From positions 91,643,764-91,707,763 of the forward strand of contig JAVGWX010000005.1 of the NCBI GenBank assembly GCA_036924085.1: a stretch of DNA of 64,000 bases, in the 5' to 3' direction. Each line of letters begins with the position of its first letter. Positions within the stretch are counted from its first letter, which is position 1. Positions 22,901 to 35,030 of the stretch are shown in pieces. The translations under genes were made by a program, and so were the position numbers. The DNA is from Ariolimax columbianus. Taxonomy: Eukaryota; Mollusca; Gastropoda; Stylommatophora; Arionidae. The notes below the pieces were generated by a model. It ran no database searches and was not told where the DNA came from. It was given only the letters and a program-made list of their open reading frames with translations.

Positions 22901-24660
22901 CTGAAATATTTTGGTAAGCTTTCTTGCTCCCAGATGGCGCCTATGAAGTTGTGGAGCATGTTAGTAGAAGTTTCTTCATCTGCTTTTATGGCTTCCTGTG
23001 GTATTCCATTAGGTACTGCTGCTTTTCCGTTCCCTAGAAACTCTATTGCTCTTCTAATCTCTTCTTTACTTGGACTATCACAGTTGCTGCTGGGATGTTT
23101 AGTGGTTTATCTGGTGCTGGTCTTTTCAAAAGCTCTTAAAGTATTCTACTCATCTTTACTTCTGTTCTTCAATGTTAGTTATCTTTTCCCCAAGTTTAAT
23201 TTTGGTTGGTGTACCTTGTTGATAATTTCCCGAAAGTTTCTTGGTAGCCTCATAAAGACCTTTCATTTTTTTTGTCCTGCCGCCTTCTCCGCTGCCTCAG
23301 CCAGACCATCAATTCAACGTCTTTTGTCTGTCTTGATGCTCTTATTAACCTCCTCTCTACATACTCTTTCTATGCTGTACTTTTTGTGGCTCTCGTTTTA
23401 CTATTTAGTAAGGCCATTTTCTAATTTCGCCTCTTCTCGATCTTAGTGATTGTTTCTGCTGTTATCCATTCTTTATGCTGCCGTTTCTTCATTCCTAGCA
23501 CTTCCTAGCATGCAGTTTCCCATGTATTTTGTACTTGCTCCCATTTATGCTCAATGGTGGCCCCCTTCATCTAGCTGCTCCACTGCTTGATATTTATTCC
23601 TGAGTGTTTTACGGAACTCATTTTTCTTATTATCTTCATTTAGGTATTGTACACAGTACCGTGGCCTGCTGACTTGCATCGTTCAGTTTATCCGTATCTT
23701 CAACTGCACCTTTGCAATCACTAAAAAGTCTCAGGTCACATCTTCCCCGCTGTAGTCCCTGAAATCTAATAATGATTGTCTAAATTTGGAGTTTACGCAG
23801 ATCTAATTCATCGTGTTCTGGCCTGGGGATATCTATGTTGCCTTTTGAATGGCTCTGTCTGCAAACGTACTTACTCCTATTACCAATTAGTTTCCTGCAC
23901 ACAAATCTGCAAAGCGCTCTCCGTTTTCGTTTATAAGTCCTAGTTCCTTCCTTCTTATGATCTCCTCATATCCCACGTTGTCGTGTCCTATTTTTGTGTT
24001 GAAGTCTCCCATTAGTATGAAAATGTCACCACTCCCTGTCTCCTCCACTAGTTGTTGTAATCTGCTTTAGAAAAACTCTTTAATTCTTTCTTCTTTTTCA
24101 TCCGTTGGAGCGTAGCCCTGAATAAGATTTAGTTTAACCTTCGTCTTCTTTGTTCTAAATGTAGCCATCAACAGTCGTGATCCGGCTGCTCTCAACTCTT
24201 TGAGCGCACTTTGGACCTTCGCTAAAAGCATAAGGACCACTCCCTCTGTGTGTGTTGCGATTTTCTCTTAATCATGTCCTGAGTATATCACAGTCTTCCC
24301 TGTTGCCAATAGTACCTTCTAGTCGATCTAGTCTCACCCAGACCAAGAATACTAATGCCATACCGCTCCCTCTTATTTGCAATCTGTACTGTCTTCCCCT
24401 CCTCCCACATGGTTCTAACATTCCAGGTGTCAAGTCTGGAAGGCTTCCTTGTCGAAATAAAGGTAGTCGGCAGTTCAACTTCCTTTCGGGTTGACTGAGC
24501 CGCGTCATAGGCCCTGCTAAGGGACCTTTTAGTTCAAAAACGGCTTTTTGGTTTGTTTTGGTTATTGTTTTTTTGCAGCAAATGTGTTTTGACGAGGTGG
24601 GGTAGCTGGCTACACGCTCAACCTTCCTCCTTTCTCATCCGGGCATAGGACCGGCATGGT
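19946..24660 (-). mobile_element. RTE-like LINE on the minus strand with an internal 2.2-kb minisatellite
   Basis: From a 5' end near 24660 the minus strand shows endonuclease remnants (24508-24272, containing EGTIGNREDCDILRT), then GRTKKTKV/NLIQGYAPTDEKEE-like sequence near 24120. RT pieces follow: VEFRQNISCINQIATKWII (22959-22639), INFVDYEKAFDSLDRDLLW (motif A, 22691-22497), and the YADD-equivalent VDFADDIALMSHSQYQMQR (22464-22252). RT then reads EEVEVFTYLGS straight into the minisatellite, and beyond it resumes as SIINKE, GTDEDIKK and KARVAFGIIW down to 19946, where composite A begins. Many frameshifts; inactive. Confidence 0.8.
20013..22172. repeat. 19-bp minisatellite, about 114 copies, with a duplicated ~968-bp block
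   Basis: The unit is taggtatgtaaatacttcc (or taggtgtg...). A distinctive variant run (cttcttagg, cttcatagg, tatgtacatacttccttgg) occurs at about 20103 and again at about 21071, so a 51-unit block of ~968 bp has been duplicated. On the minus strand the unit reads tttacatacctaggaagta, which is the FTYLGS codon run of the surrounding LINE reverse transcriptase. Confidence 0.95.
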
Positions 24661-24661
24661 G

Positions 24662-25525
24662 GAGACCATACTACAATACCTACTATAATACTCACTATCA
24701 TACTTACTACAATATGTACTACAATATTTACTACAGTACCCGCTACAATACTTACTACAGTACTTACTACAATACTTACTACAAAAAAATTACTCCAAAT
24801 TATTACTAGTTTTTACTACAATACTTACTACAAAAAAATTACTCCAAATTATTACTAGTTTTTACTACAATACTTACTACAAAAAAATTACTCCAAATTA
24901 TTACTACAGTTTTTACTACAATACTTAATACAAAAAAATTACTCCAAATTATTACTACAGTTTTTACTACAATACTTACTACAAAAAAATTACTCCAAAT
25001 TATTACTACAGTTTTTACTACAATACTTACTGAAAGACTTTCAAGAACGTTTACATCAAGACTTGCTACTACATTACTTGCAAACAGTACTTACTTCAAT
25101 ATGTACTACACTCCTTACTGCAGTACTTACATTAATACTTGCTACAATACTTACTACAATATTAGCTACACTAATTACTTCAATACATCCAAAAGTCCTT
25201 ACTTCAATATGTAATACAATATTTACTTCAGTGCCTGCTTCAATACTTGTTAGAATACTTACTGCAAAACGTGTTACAGTACCTACTACAATACTTACGA
25301 CAAAAATTACTCCCAATTCTTACTACAATATTTACTACAATGCTTACTACATTCCTTACTACAATTATTACTACAATATTAACTACAATACTTACTGCAA
25401 TGCTTTATAAAATACTTACATCTAGAGTTACTACACTGCGTGCATCAATGATAAATGAGACAGTTAATTGAACACTAACCACAACATTGACAATTTGCTT
25501 TAGTGCTTACTGCAACACATATTAC
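24662..25525. repeat. Irregular tandem repeat based on tactacaatacttac
   Basis: About 15-bp units of tactacaatacttac. Inside lies a block of about 60-bp units (actacaaaaaaattactccaaattattactag) repeated five times between 24770 and 25030. It lies against the 5' end of the RTE-like LINE. ORFs across it are repeat artefacts. Confidence 0.9.
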
Positions 25526-25789
25526 AACACTTACTAGTTCAAACCTGGTACCTTATACCTATAAACAAAACAATCAACCCATTGGTCACACGTTCCCAGA
25601 CGGTTTCCAGGGCAAATAAAAATGGCCGCTGTTTCCTTTCCTGTATGTCGCAAGAGGAAAATACAGTAGATTGTAAATGTGGTTGGCAACATCACCATGT
25701 TAAAACCACTGCTATAAAACCGCAATGCAAATCATTGAAATGGAGCTAATTCGAAATGCTGGTTACTGTGAGACAAATGAAATTGTGAG

Positions 25790-26610
25790 ATCCATGTTAG
25801 ACCTGTGTTGGACCTTTGTTGGATCCATGTTCGACTTTTGTTAGATCTATTTTTGACTTATGTTGAATCCATCTTAGAACAATGTTGGATCCATGTTGGG
25901 CCTATGTTGAATCCATCTTGGAACAATGTTGGATCCATGTTGGCCCTATGTTGAATCCATCTTGGAAAAATGTTGGATCCATGTTGGGCCTATGTTGAAT
26001 CCATCTTGGAACAATGTTGGATCCATGTTGGACCTATGTTGAATCCATGTTGGACCTATGTTGAATCTATGTTGGATCTGTGTTGGATCCATGTTGGGCT
26101 TATGTTGGATCCCTGTTGTATCTATAGCGGATTCATGTTGGGCCTATATTGGAAACATGTTGTATCCATTTTGATTCCATGTTGGATCTATGATGATCCA
26201 TGTTCGACCTATATTGGACCGGAATAGGAGTCATGTTGGACGTATGATGGATCTTTGTTTAACCTATGTTAGATACATGTTGCAAATATGTTAGATTCAT
26301 GTTGGACCTTCGTTGAATCCATGCTGGACCTATGTTGGATACATGTTCATCCTTTGTTGGATCCAATTTTGATTATATGTTGAATCCATGTTGGATCTAT
26401 GGGGATCCATGTTCGACCTATATTGGATACACGTTGAACCTATGTTGAACTTATGTTGAATCTATGTTGATCCATGTTCTACCTATATTGGATACACGTT
26501 GAACCTATGTTGAACCTATGTTGAATCTATGTTGATCCATCTTCTACCTATATTGGATACATGTTGAACCTATGTTGAATCTATGTTGGACCTATGCTTC
26601 AACAAGTGAG
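25790..26610. repeat. Short-unit repeat based on atgttggatccatgttgg
   Basis: Units of about 15-16 bp (catgttggatc, cctatgttgaatc) vary freely. Near the right end a longer unit (gttgatccatgttctacctatattggatacacgttgaacc) repeats. The array ends about 55 bp before the first small host exon. Confidence 0.9.
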
Positions 26611-26665
26611 GGGAGTGGATTTTGATATATCGATGAGGTTAACTCTAAGGTTTAACGATTTTCAG

Positions 26666-26769
26666 AGAATTGCTGACGATTTGGAGCAGTTCAGTCGGAG
26701 CAACAAACCTCTGAGGTACAAGATTGCAGGGAGATGTGGGGTCAAACAACTTCCTGACATACAGCCAGT
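26666..26769 (+). CDS. Host gene, module 1, exon type 1 (104 nt)
   Basis: Acceptor cgattttcag|AGA and donor CCAGT|gtaagtg give a 104-nt exon entering in phase 0 and leaving with two bases over. It encodes about 34 residues, including DDLEQFSRSNKPLRYKI. The exon at 47682-47785 has exactly the same length and phases and aligns without gaps over the core (VESFRDKNVPLKYK), sharing E, F, N, PL and YK. Short exons like this are easy to miss by ORF search. The call rests on splice signals, the homologous exon and phase agreement with the next exon. Confidence 0.8.
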
Positions 26770-27180
26770 GTAAGTGTTTGTGGATGGGTAGGTGTTAGTA
26801 TGTGAGCAAATGTGTGTGTAGGGGGAGGGGTGTGATGGAATGTGTGTGAGTGTGAGGAAATGTGTGTGTGAAGGAGTATGTGAGAGATTATTTATGGGGG
26901 AGGGGGTGTATGGCTAAATGTGTATGGGTGGCGGGGATGTGGGGGGGGCGGTTTGGGGGAGGGTGTAGGCGAGAGTGAGTGTGTGGAGAAGGGGAGTATG
27001 TGATAGCGTGTGTATGAACTAGGATGAGTGTGTTGGGGGGGGGGGGGCGATGTTTTGCGAAAATGTAGGAGAGGAAGTGTATGTGTGTGTGAATGTATTT
27101 GTGTGTGTATTTGTGTGTGTGCTAAAGGGTGAGTGTATATGTTTGCAAGGCATACGGAATGGGTTCGATGCCGTACCAAC
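26770..27180. other. GT/G-rich simple sequence
   Basis: Intron after the first small exon: gtgtgtgag-type runs and poly-G tracts (for example around 27030). No gene or RNA feature seen. Confidence 0.7.
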
Positions 27181-27185
27181 ACGCT

Positions 27186-27521
27186 CTAGTCAATCAGATG
27201 AAACTGGGCACCTGGCTTAATGAAAGAGACTGAACTTCCCTGAAAGCTAAGGCCTAGTGCAATGAACTCTCTAGCACCAGTTATTTGCCCATCACAACCG
27301 ATGATTGCGACATGATCAGACGGTTTTGTCTTACGCTGTATGTGGATTATAGTAAGAAAGATATTGCGCTGGTCATCAACTTCACTGTCTGGTCCCGACC
27401 TATCTAGGAGTAGGGGAAAGAAATACGTCGAGGCGATTGGAGGTAACTCAAGATGAAGGCACTCTGATACCACCTCATAAGAGACCAGGTGTTGCTTGAA
27501 ACCTGTTGGACTCGATCGCAC
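27186..27521 (-). other. Unassigned 111-codon open frame
   Basis: A minus-strand frame reads normally in composition (includes ASTYFFPLLLDRSGPDSEVD and DHVAIIGCDGQITGARE) and is not repeat-derived. I do not recognise it. It lies inside a host intron, so a transposable-element fragment is the likeliest source. No flanking terminal repeats or partner ORFs were found. From 27530 to 27830 nothing is recognisable. Confidence 0.3.
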
Positions 27522-27834
27522 ACCGTTTCCGTTTATCGCTTTGAGGCACTAGTGCCTTATCTCTCGACCACAGCGACCATCTCTGAAGTCATACATCATC
27601 CTCGACCACAGTATCTGATATTATAAGAATACGAACATGGATAGGTATGGTTTAGACACCGGGCTGAAACAAAAGCAGGACCGAAGCGTAAGTCACTACC
27701 AAAAACCTTTAATCGGGGACAGAGAACAATACACGTAGGAACAACTAACACATTATGGAAATAGAGATGAATACATGCACACAATACTTATCTCAGGATG
27801 TGTAAGGATCGTCCGCCATGTTGGGGAGATTGCA

Positions 27835-28045
27835 CCATTTTTTGTTGTAGCCACCGTATGACTTTACCATTTTTTGTGATAGCCACCGTATGACTTTACC
27901 ATTTTTTGTTTTAGCTACAGGATAACTTTACCATTTTTTTCTGCAGCCACATATGACTTTACCATTGTTTGCTGTAGCCACATATGACTTTACTATTGTT
28001 TGCTGTAGCCACATATGACTTTACCACTGTTTACTGTAGCCACAA
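27835..28045. repeat. About six copies of a ~30-bp unit
   Basis: Units of the form tatgactttaccattttttgttgtagccac with small changes. The array stops about 35 bp before the acceptor of the next host exon. Confidence 0.9.
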
Positions 28046-28081
28046 TGCGACAGATGTGAACGTATTCACTGTCTCACTCAG

Positions 28082-28361
28082 GTACCTGTCACAGGTGCTT
28101 TCTCTGCTAGGAATGGAGACCTCAAACCAGAGGCTTACCGCAACAGCCGAGGAGAGCGCTCACAGTGACAGCACAGATGAGACTGAACCAGAACTAGGCG
28201 GAAAAGATTTTCACAGAAGCGATTCACTACCAAGAAACGTCAAAATGGCGGGCTCCCTGACTTATTTGAAAACTCGCAAATTTGACCCAAGGGAAATATA
28301 CATCCGTCAAGATAAGTCCCTCATTAAAGCGGCAGCCGTCCAGTCTGTTTCTCAAGAAATT
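28082..28361 (+). CDS. Host gene, module 1, exon type 2 (280 nt)
   Basis: Acceptor cactgtctcactcag|G at 28082 supplies the one base needed to complete the codon left open by exon 26666-26769. Donor GAAATT|gtaagt follows 28361 in phase 0. It encodes YLSQVLSLLGMETS near the start, an acidic Ser/Thr stretch (HSDSTDETEPELGG), then SLPRNVKMAG and ...IYIRQDKSLI. The exon at 50039-50312 matches in order: YLSE...GMKS, NDSTDSSDTD, SYPRNLRFPG. Two alternative in-frame acceptors lie downstream (after 28094 and 28109), but only 28082 fits the phase of the preceding exon and gives the conserved YLS start. Confidence 0.8.
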
Positions 28362-28499
28362 GTAAGTTTGAACGTTCCATATTGTTGTGCCTTTTTCAGT
28401 TATTTTCTACATTTATATTCAGAAGTAGAGACAAATTAAGTTCTCTCCAATATTCATTCCCTACTGTGGTTAAGATGTAATGGTCTTTCTTAAACGAAT

Positions 28500-29060
28500 A
28501 TGCGGGGCATAGAGTATTTTCCTACATTTTCTTACCGGGATCTCAGCGAGGAAAACTAATATGCAGGGCATAGAGTATGTGCTCACATGTTCTTACCGGG
28601 GTCTGAGCCAGGTAAACTAAAATGTAGGGCATAGAGTATGTACTCACATGTTCTTACCGGGGTCTGAACAAGAAAAACTAATATGCGGAGCATAGAGTAT
28701 GTACTCACATGTTCTTACCGGGGTCTGAACAAGAAAAACTAATATGCGGAGCATAGCGTATGTACTCACATGTTCTTTCCGGGGTCTGAACAAGAAAAAC
28801 TAATATGCGGAGCATAGAATATGTACTCACATGTTCTTACCGGGGTCTGAACAAGAAACACTAATATGCGGAGCATAGAGTATGTACTCACATGTTCTTA
28901 CCGGGGTCTGAACAAGAAAAACTAATATGTGGAGCATAGAATATGTACTCACATGTTCTTACCGGGGTCTGAACAAGAAAAACTAATATGCGGAGCATAG
29001 AGTATGTACTCACATGTTCTTACCGGGGTCTGAACAAGAAAAACTAATATGTGGAGCTAA
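28500..29060. repeat. 61-bp tandem repeat, about 9 copies
   Basis: The unit runs from ctaatatgcggagcatagag through tatgtactcacatgttcttaccggggtctgaacaagaaaaa. The first two copies are more divergent, the inner ones nearly identical. Each unit contains cttaccggggtctg, but no coding or RNA role is apparent. Confidence 0.95.
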
Positions 29061-30530
29061 CAAAACTATTAACGTCTTTATCTACCAGGAATGTAAAAAG
29101 AAGCACCGTCTACGGATGTTTGGGCATGGAGCCGATATCCTATCCTATAAAAACTATTGCGGTTGAAGAGGGGAGGGTTCAAATATAACCTAAATATGTC
29201 ATGCTCTGTTAAAACTTAAAAGGGATCAAGATGATATGCAGCGCATGAGCTGCAGTGGTTAGTGACCCATAGCTGACTGCTAGTGTGAGGGCCAGCGAAC
29301 CAGAGCTGCGAAGACCATTATAAACCTCCCCACAGTGATCCTGGATAGCAGGCTGCAGCAGGGCAGACTGGCTAAGGGAAAGGGACCGAAGAGGGAATAC
29401 TTACCCGGTACTAACAAAATATTTGCTGAAGTCGGATGGACCGATATGTGCAAATACCGTAGTCAAACTGTAAACTACGGCACAACGTATTCCGTTCTCT
29501 GGACTACATTCTGCTACTTAAGCCCTCTCAGGGTTTTGTAACGGAAGATTGAGAACGAATGAAGCCAAGCCAAGCCCAAAACCTAAATTTTTTTTTTATT
29601 TCTTGGACTTCTCTTTTTACAAGCCACAATTTAAATCAAATTAGACCGTTACACCCTAAAGATAGAAGAAGAGCTACTAACTTAAGTTAGGTTAAGAAAG
29701 ATTATGCATGAGGCTGTCTAAAATACATCATATAGAAACTAATCCACAACAGATGCGAACGAAGAAATTGACCTGATTGGTAGAAAAGGAGCTGTTATAC
29801 AAGTCAGTTATAAGTACTGGTAAGTTTAACCTCCAAAGCGTTGTTCAGACTCCCCGCTGTACGCTACAGCATCCAAGATGCGTCTAGAGAAGCACTTGCC
29901 ACGCACTGGACTTCCGTGGCCCATATCAGGGTCCGGTGGAGACGAAGTTGAGACCTGCGGCGACGTTGAGGAATGGGTCATCAAGATTAAGTTTAACGTC
30001 ATTACAGAAAATGAAACAGTTAGGTCAGCGACTAAATGGTCATCGTCAGTGACAGAGGGGAATTCGGGTAAGGTTCATCGACGACAATAATCAACGCAGA
30101 TGAAAACTAACAACGATATGTTGATATTCTCTCATTCATTATCCTTATTTGCCACCTATGAAGCATAGGCTCCACTCAAGCTGACCACTTCACAGAAAGC
30201 CTGTATCCGAGTTTTTTTTGCAGTGGCTGATTGTAACGGTACTACTTTTAAAAAATGTAAATAGATTGGCAGCTATCATCTTCGTGGTGTAATAAGTCAT
30301 GATTGGAAGGTTACAGTTGCTCTATTTCTATCATGTGGATGTGAAGCTCTTAGAACGCGAGACACGATATGTGATGTAAAAAGTTGATCATCTTAAGCTT
30401 TCTGACAGAACAGATACAATTATTTGTCAAGTTTTTCCATGTAGGAAAAGACGAAACGAAAGGAGAAAGAGTGGAAGAAGATAGAGATGACGAAGAGACA
30501 TGGCGACAGTTCGATATAGACAGATAATGT
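29061..30530. other. Intron sequence without supported genes
   Basis: Contains a possible decayed tRNA-like SINE head near 29235-29310 (gagctgcagtggttagtgacc), too weak to call. Small ORFs at 29335-29541 and 29878-30090 have no recognisable motif, flanking signals or matching exon. I see no gene here. Confidence 0.5.
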
Positions 30531-30531
30531 T

Positions 30532-30585
<54 letters not shown>
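30532..30585. repeat. (GA)n microsatellite
   Basis: About 27 uninterrupted GA units. Confidence 0.97.
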
Positions 30586-30588
<3 letters not shown>

Positions 30589-31247
30589 AGACGCATCAGA
30601 GGAACGCATAGAAAAGTTAATGTTGGCCTTGAACTTATGTTTATAGCACATAAAGCAGTATGACAGTTTTCTAGCACCAACAAAAACATATTTGGGTATC
30701 GTATCTTTGATGTTGTTGCTATGTAATTAACCGGTACTATCATCCAGTATTTCAATTCATTGTTAACAATCGCCCGGATAAATTCAAAGCCACATTCTGT
30801 ATGATCTTGTTCGTGTACGAATCGACTGAAGTATCGGACGGTTAAGAAAACTGTGTAGAAACTACTGATCTCCGCTGTTATGTTTTGTCGAGCCTGTCCC
30901 GTTTTCTTTGCCCACACTCGGTTAAATAGATCTGGCTCTTTAATTACGGTTTTGGCACATAGCGAACAATTTCATGAAATCGTTGCCTTTGTATCTATAT
31001 ATTTGCTATGTTGAGAATCGATGTCATTACAAACCATGGGAGATGCTCAGCCTCACTCATCAGATAAGGAATAAGGCTTCCATAGCTCGCTAGTTACACA
31101 CACTCCTGCTTTGTCCTCTTTGGCGTTTTTTTGTTGTTGCACCCACATATGATTTCAGAACGTTTAAATCTAGGCCTTGCTGTTACATCGATTGTAGATT
31201 CGAAATCCAAGAGGCGATCTTTGATCAATTTCAAAATATAACCGGGG

Positions 31248-31490
31248 AACGGCGTGGGCTAGTGATTAAGTGACACGGCTCACAATCCGAAGGTGCTGGG
31301 TTCGATCCCCTTCACAGCCCTGGCCGTTACCCCGACAAAACAAACCCTTAGAAAATGCAGGAGGAAGCAGACCCGTACATAAAATTCATCAAGTCGGATG
31401 CACTAGGCAGACAGACTCAAAATAAAAACCATAGTGCAACGCACACTGCCTTGGGGAATAGAGAAATAAGGCGAACGAAAGAAATAAAAG
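31248..31490 (+). mobile_element. tRNA-derived SINE, copy 1
   Basis: The head has Pol III internal promoter boxes: A-box-like gtgggctagtgattaag and B box ggttcgatccc with normal spacing. A unique body follows (ccgttaccccgacaaaac, then cccttagaaaatgcagg), ending in an A-rich tail (gaaagaaataaaagaaaac). A second copy, in minus orientation and interrupted by LINE copy C, is at 36690-38225 and aligns from the A-box region to the tail. The tRNA fold is degraded, so it is not a tRNA gene. Confidence 0.85.
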
Positions 31491-32740
31491 AAAACAAGAT
31501 CATTAACCCAATGTCAATTCCCCCATAAGACCTGGATGTCAGATCTTTCCTTTCTCCAAACTGCAGCACGGCAATGGCATTAGATCCAGCTGAGATCAAC
31601 AAGTTTCGAGGCATCTATGTCTGATATCTTACCTTGCCATACACAGCAGTGGTGTACATTCCAAAAAGGAAGGATTGAGTCATAATCTTTTAAAGTTCTC
31701 ATTAAAGAGGTCATAGAAATCTACCTGAAAGCCGGTCATTGTCTCACACTTCCTTCTTGTACTGACCGCTATTATTGAGCTCAGTAACGACCTTGACTCT
31801 TACTCTAGTTTGGAAGCCTTTCACTGCACAGGTAAGAACCATCGGTAAAAATTACAGCATGACTCTCTCCAGCCTTATCACTTATCCGCCGTTGAGCCTG
31901 GAAGTCCAGTTTCTCGTTGGACCATTTTGTGAATCCCTTTCCCAGAATGGTGATATTTATTAGTAATCATTCGGGCATCTGTAACGCCTTCAATAGTAAT
32001 GAATTAGAATCAGCGTGCATTAATTGATTGTTCTAAGAGTCCGACTTTATATACACGGTTCCTGAACATCAATTGTCGTGCCTCAACAATGTTTTTAGCA
32101 GCAATCTGTCCTTTCAGCAGGATAGACCTTCAGACGTTCTCTGTTTTTCCATTAAGTTTGTCACGGGGTCTAAAGATTATCTGTACATCATGTCTAGCCA
32201 GGGAGCATTAATTATTTTAGCACACTAGTCTTACGATGCCGTTGCATAGCGACGGCCCTTCTAATCAGATATAAATACACCGGATACATATAAATAATCT
32301 GAACATATTGCTAATTTGTTTGTAGAGAGTTAAACTTCCTTCTCATCCGTTTTAAAAACGATGGCGATTTTGATGTTTAATGTGAGACTTTTGAAAATGA
32401 TTCATTTTTACGTATTCTCGTTTGGATTTGAAGATTCCCCCCTTTTTTTATAATGTGGTAGCTACATTTTTGCAACGGATTTTTCTGAGGTAGATCTATT
32501 TAGATTGTTTATATAGATACACGAATTGCGTTTATGGTGGAAACTGACAGATTGTAAACATTGATAATCCGTTTTCAGCGAATTTATGTGTTTGTTTTTC
32601 AAAGCAAGGGAATGGAAAAACCGAGTGAGTCCAAATGTTTGTGATGTTAATCATTTTCGCCTTCTTCATTAGTATCTCAGAAACTAACACACACAATAAT
32701 AGCTGTCCATCGTTGTCGATGGGGACCGACGAAATCATCC
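31491..32740. other. Intron sequence without supported genes
   Basis: Several short ORFs, none recognisable. A minus-strand stretch near 31560-31620 reads NLLISAGSNAIAVLQFGERK but has no continuation that I can place. Region 30590-31245 to the left is equally featureless. Confidence 0.5.
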
Positions 32741-32744
32741 TTGT

Positions 32745-34120
32745 CACAGATTTCCCTGTTGGGTGTGGGTGCGCATGTGGCCGAACAGGCCAATACGGGC
32801 ACGAAAACATCTGCTGCGTAACGGGCATACGAGGTTTGTAGAAGGTGATGGTGTTCCCGCTGTTCGGGATTTCCGGGTCTCGCGTCTGCTCTGGGCTTTC
32901 ACAACACGGTCGTCTTCGCCGGTAGCTACACCCGATTTGACTGCGCTTCTCCAGTCAGATCTGTTTTGCGCAAGACATTCCCAGGTGTCGATGTCTTTCT
33001 GGCAACTTTTCAGTGAGTCCTTCAGACCGTCTTTAAAATGTTTCTTTGGGCGCCATCCCTCTCTCAGCTCGCCGTGAGAAGCTTCTTTGGGAGCCGCTCG
33101 TCTGACATACGAACGAGGTCTCCGGCCCATCCTAGTCATGCTTTTTCTAGCACTGCATGGATGCTGGGCATGTTAGCCCTGGAAAGAACCTCGATGTCAG
33201 TGACACGATCTTGCCATCGGATGTGGAATATTCGCCTCAGGCAACCTGTGTGGAATCGGTTGAACCTCCTTGCATGTCCAGAGTAGACAGTCCAGCTTTC
33301 GCAAGCGTATAGTAGGGTTGGAATGATGGTTGCACGGTAGACTTTGAGGTTGGTCTTGATGCTGATGCCACGACGTGCCCAGACCATCGAGCGCATTCTA
33401 CCAAAGGATGTGCTGGCCTTTGCTATTCTGCTTGGCACCTCATCGTCTAGGCTGACAGATCTCGACAGCGTGCTGCCCAGATATGTGAATTTGTCTACGG
33501 CATTCAGCGTCTGCCCGCTGACTGTAGTCTCTGGTTTTGTGTACGGCATGCCTGGTGCTGGTTGGTACATGATCTTTGTTTTTTGGCATTTATGATCAGG
33601 CCAAAATTTTCGCACGCGGCAGAGAACCGGTCCATTCAAACCTGCATGTTCAGTTCTGAGTTGCTCATTAGAGCGCAGTCCTCAGCAAATCAGTTCCCTG
33701 ATTATGTCACCAGCCACTTTGGTTTTGGCCTTCATTCTTCTGGGATTGAGTAACTTGCCATCTGTGCGGTACTTTATGGGTATTCCAAGCTCCAGTGATC
33801 TGAAGGCGTCTGTCATTGTGGCCTCGAACATCATGCTGAGCAAAGTCGGGGCGAGTACACATCCTTGTTTTACTCTGTTTGATACTAGAAACGTTTTAGA
33901 GATTGCACCGCTGTCCAGTGCACGAGCACACATGCCTTCGTGTAGCTGTTTCACCGTGGATATGAACTTGTTGGGGCATCCAAACTTGGACATTATCATC
34001 CACAGCCCTCCTCTGTTTACTGTTTCAAATGCCTTTGTCAAATCAATAAATGCGGTGTACAAGGCCTGATTTTGTTCCCGACACTTCTCTTGTTCTTGGC
34101 GATGGCAAAAATCATGTCCA
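32745..34120 (-). pseudogene. LINE reverse transcriptase remnant with a C-terminal zinc-finger-like motif
   Basis: Minus-strand blocks: MYTAFIDLTKAFETVNRGGL (motif A, 34062), VKQGCVLAPTLLSMMFEA, the catalytic region disrupted after IIRELIC near 33682, then NAVDKFTYLGSTLSRSVSLD, YRATIIPTLLYACESWTVY and RRIFHIRWQDRVTDIEVLSR (33639-33136). The distal end, 32840-32770, reads CPLRSRCFRARIGLFGHMRT, the CxxC...H..RTH-type finger common at the C-terminus of this molluscan LINE type. Frameshifts near 33680 and stops near 33135; the 5' part (endonuclease) is absent. Confidence 0.85.
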
Positions 34121-34642
34121 CTGTTCTTCTTCCGGCTCTGAATCTACATTGGCTTTCTGGGAGGTGGTGGCTTTGTTCAATAACAACAACAATAACACCA
34201 ACAAGGTCTTTATTCATTGATGTCTCTACACACAAACAACTCATATCATACAATAAAAAACAAACAAGATATAGGCTTTCAAAGTCATAACCATTAAACA
34301 CGTTACACGTTGAAAAATAATTCAGTGGCAGGGAAAATTGCATACCTGTTTTATTGGGTGTCGCAAACGTCGTTGATATCAAGCAACTTTATTTTCTGTG
34401 CCCTCCGTGCGACCTTTAATGTCCTAGCTCATGAATTCGTATTGCTTTTATTTCAAAAGCCATCAATCTATATATTGTGTGGCGTCTTTTTATTTCTGAA
34501 GCTCCGCTGTCTGTTGTCATAGTCTCGGGCAGCTGAAACAGTTGTCGACGTCATTGTCAAATGTCAAAACATGACCCTCTCTATCTGTCTATGTAATGAT
34601 ATGCGTGTAAATATTCAATTTCTCTGCCTGTCTATGTAAGAC

Positions 34643-35030
34643 ATCATCACCATCAGGTGCCTTGCCAATTAGTGTTGGCGATCATGGACATCCATCCGAT
34701 TCTATCACGTGTGTAGTTTACCAACTCTGTTCTTGATTGCCCCCCGTGCCATTCTCTCAGGCTGTCCTACGTCTTCTCTTTCTGCCTTCCTCTGCCTCTC
34801 TTTCCTCCTATCTTTCCTCCTATTTTTTGTCACAACGTGCTCCAAACCGCCTCTTCTCAATGCATGCCCAAAACACGATGACTGCCTTGTTCTGATCTTT
34901 GCAATGAGTTGTCTTTCTGTTTGTGCCTCGTCGAGTACTGTATCATTAGTCTTCATTGCAATCAATGGGACCCGCAGCATAAGACAAGCATGCCAACATT
35001 CCAAATGTCTCTTTCTGTCTATGTTTGACA
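34643..35030 (-). pseudogene. LINE 3' fragment with (ATG)n-type tail
   Basis: Minus-strand frame contains KIRTRQSSCFGHALRRGGLE, matching the distal FGHVMRRGGLEHL block of RTE-like LINEs. The 3' end is the rc of acatcatcaccatcagg at about 34641, an ATG-repeat tail like the LINE ending at 50556. The flanking ORF 35109-34705 includes this fragment but is not a host gene. Confidence 0.7.

Noticed and set aside
25970..26227. 85-codon ORF of LDPCWTYVESM repeats
   Set aside because: Product of the 15-bp repeat; adjacent units break the frame.
31248..31330. Functional tRNA gene
   Set aside because: A and B boxes are present, but the cloverleaf stems do not form and the same sequence recurs with a long body as a SINE.
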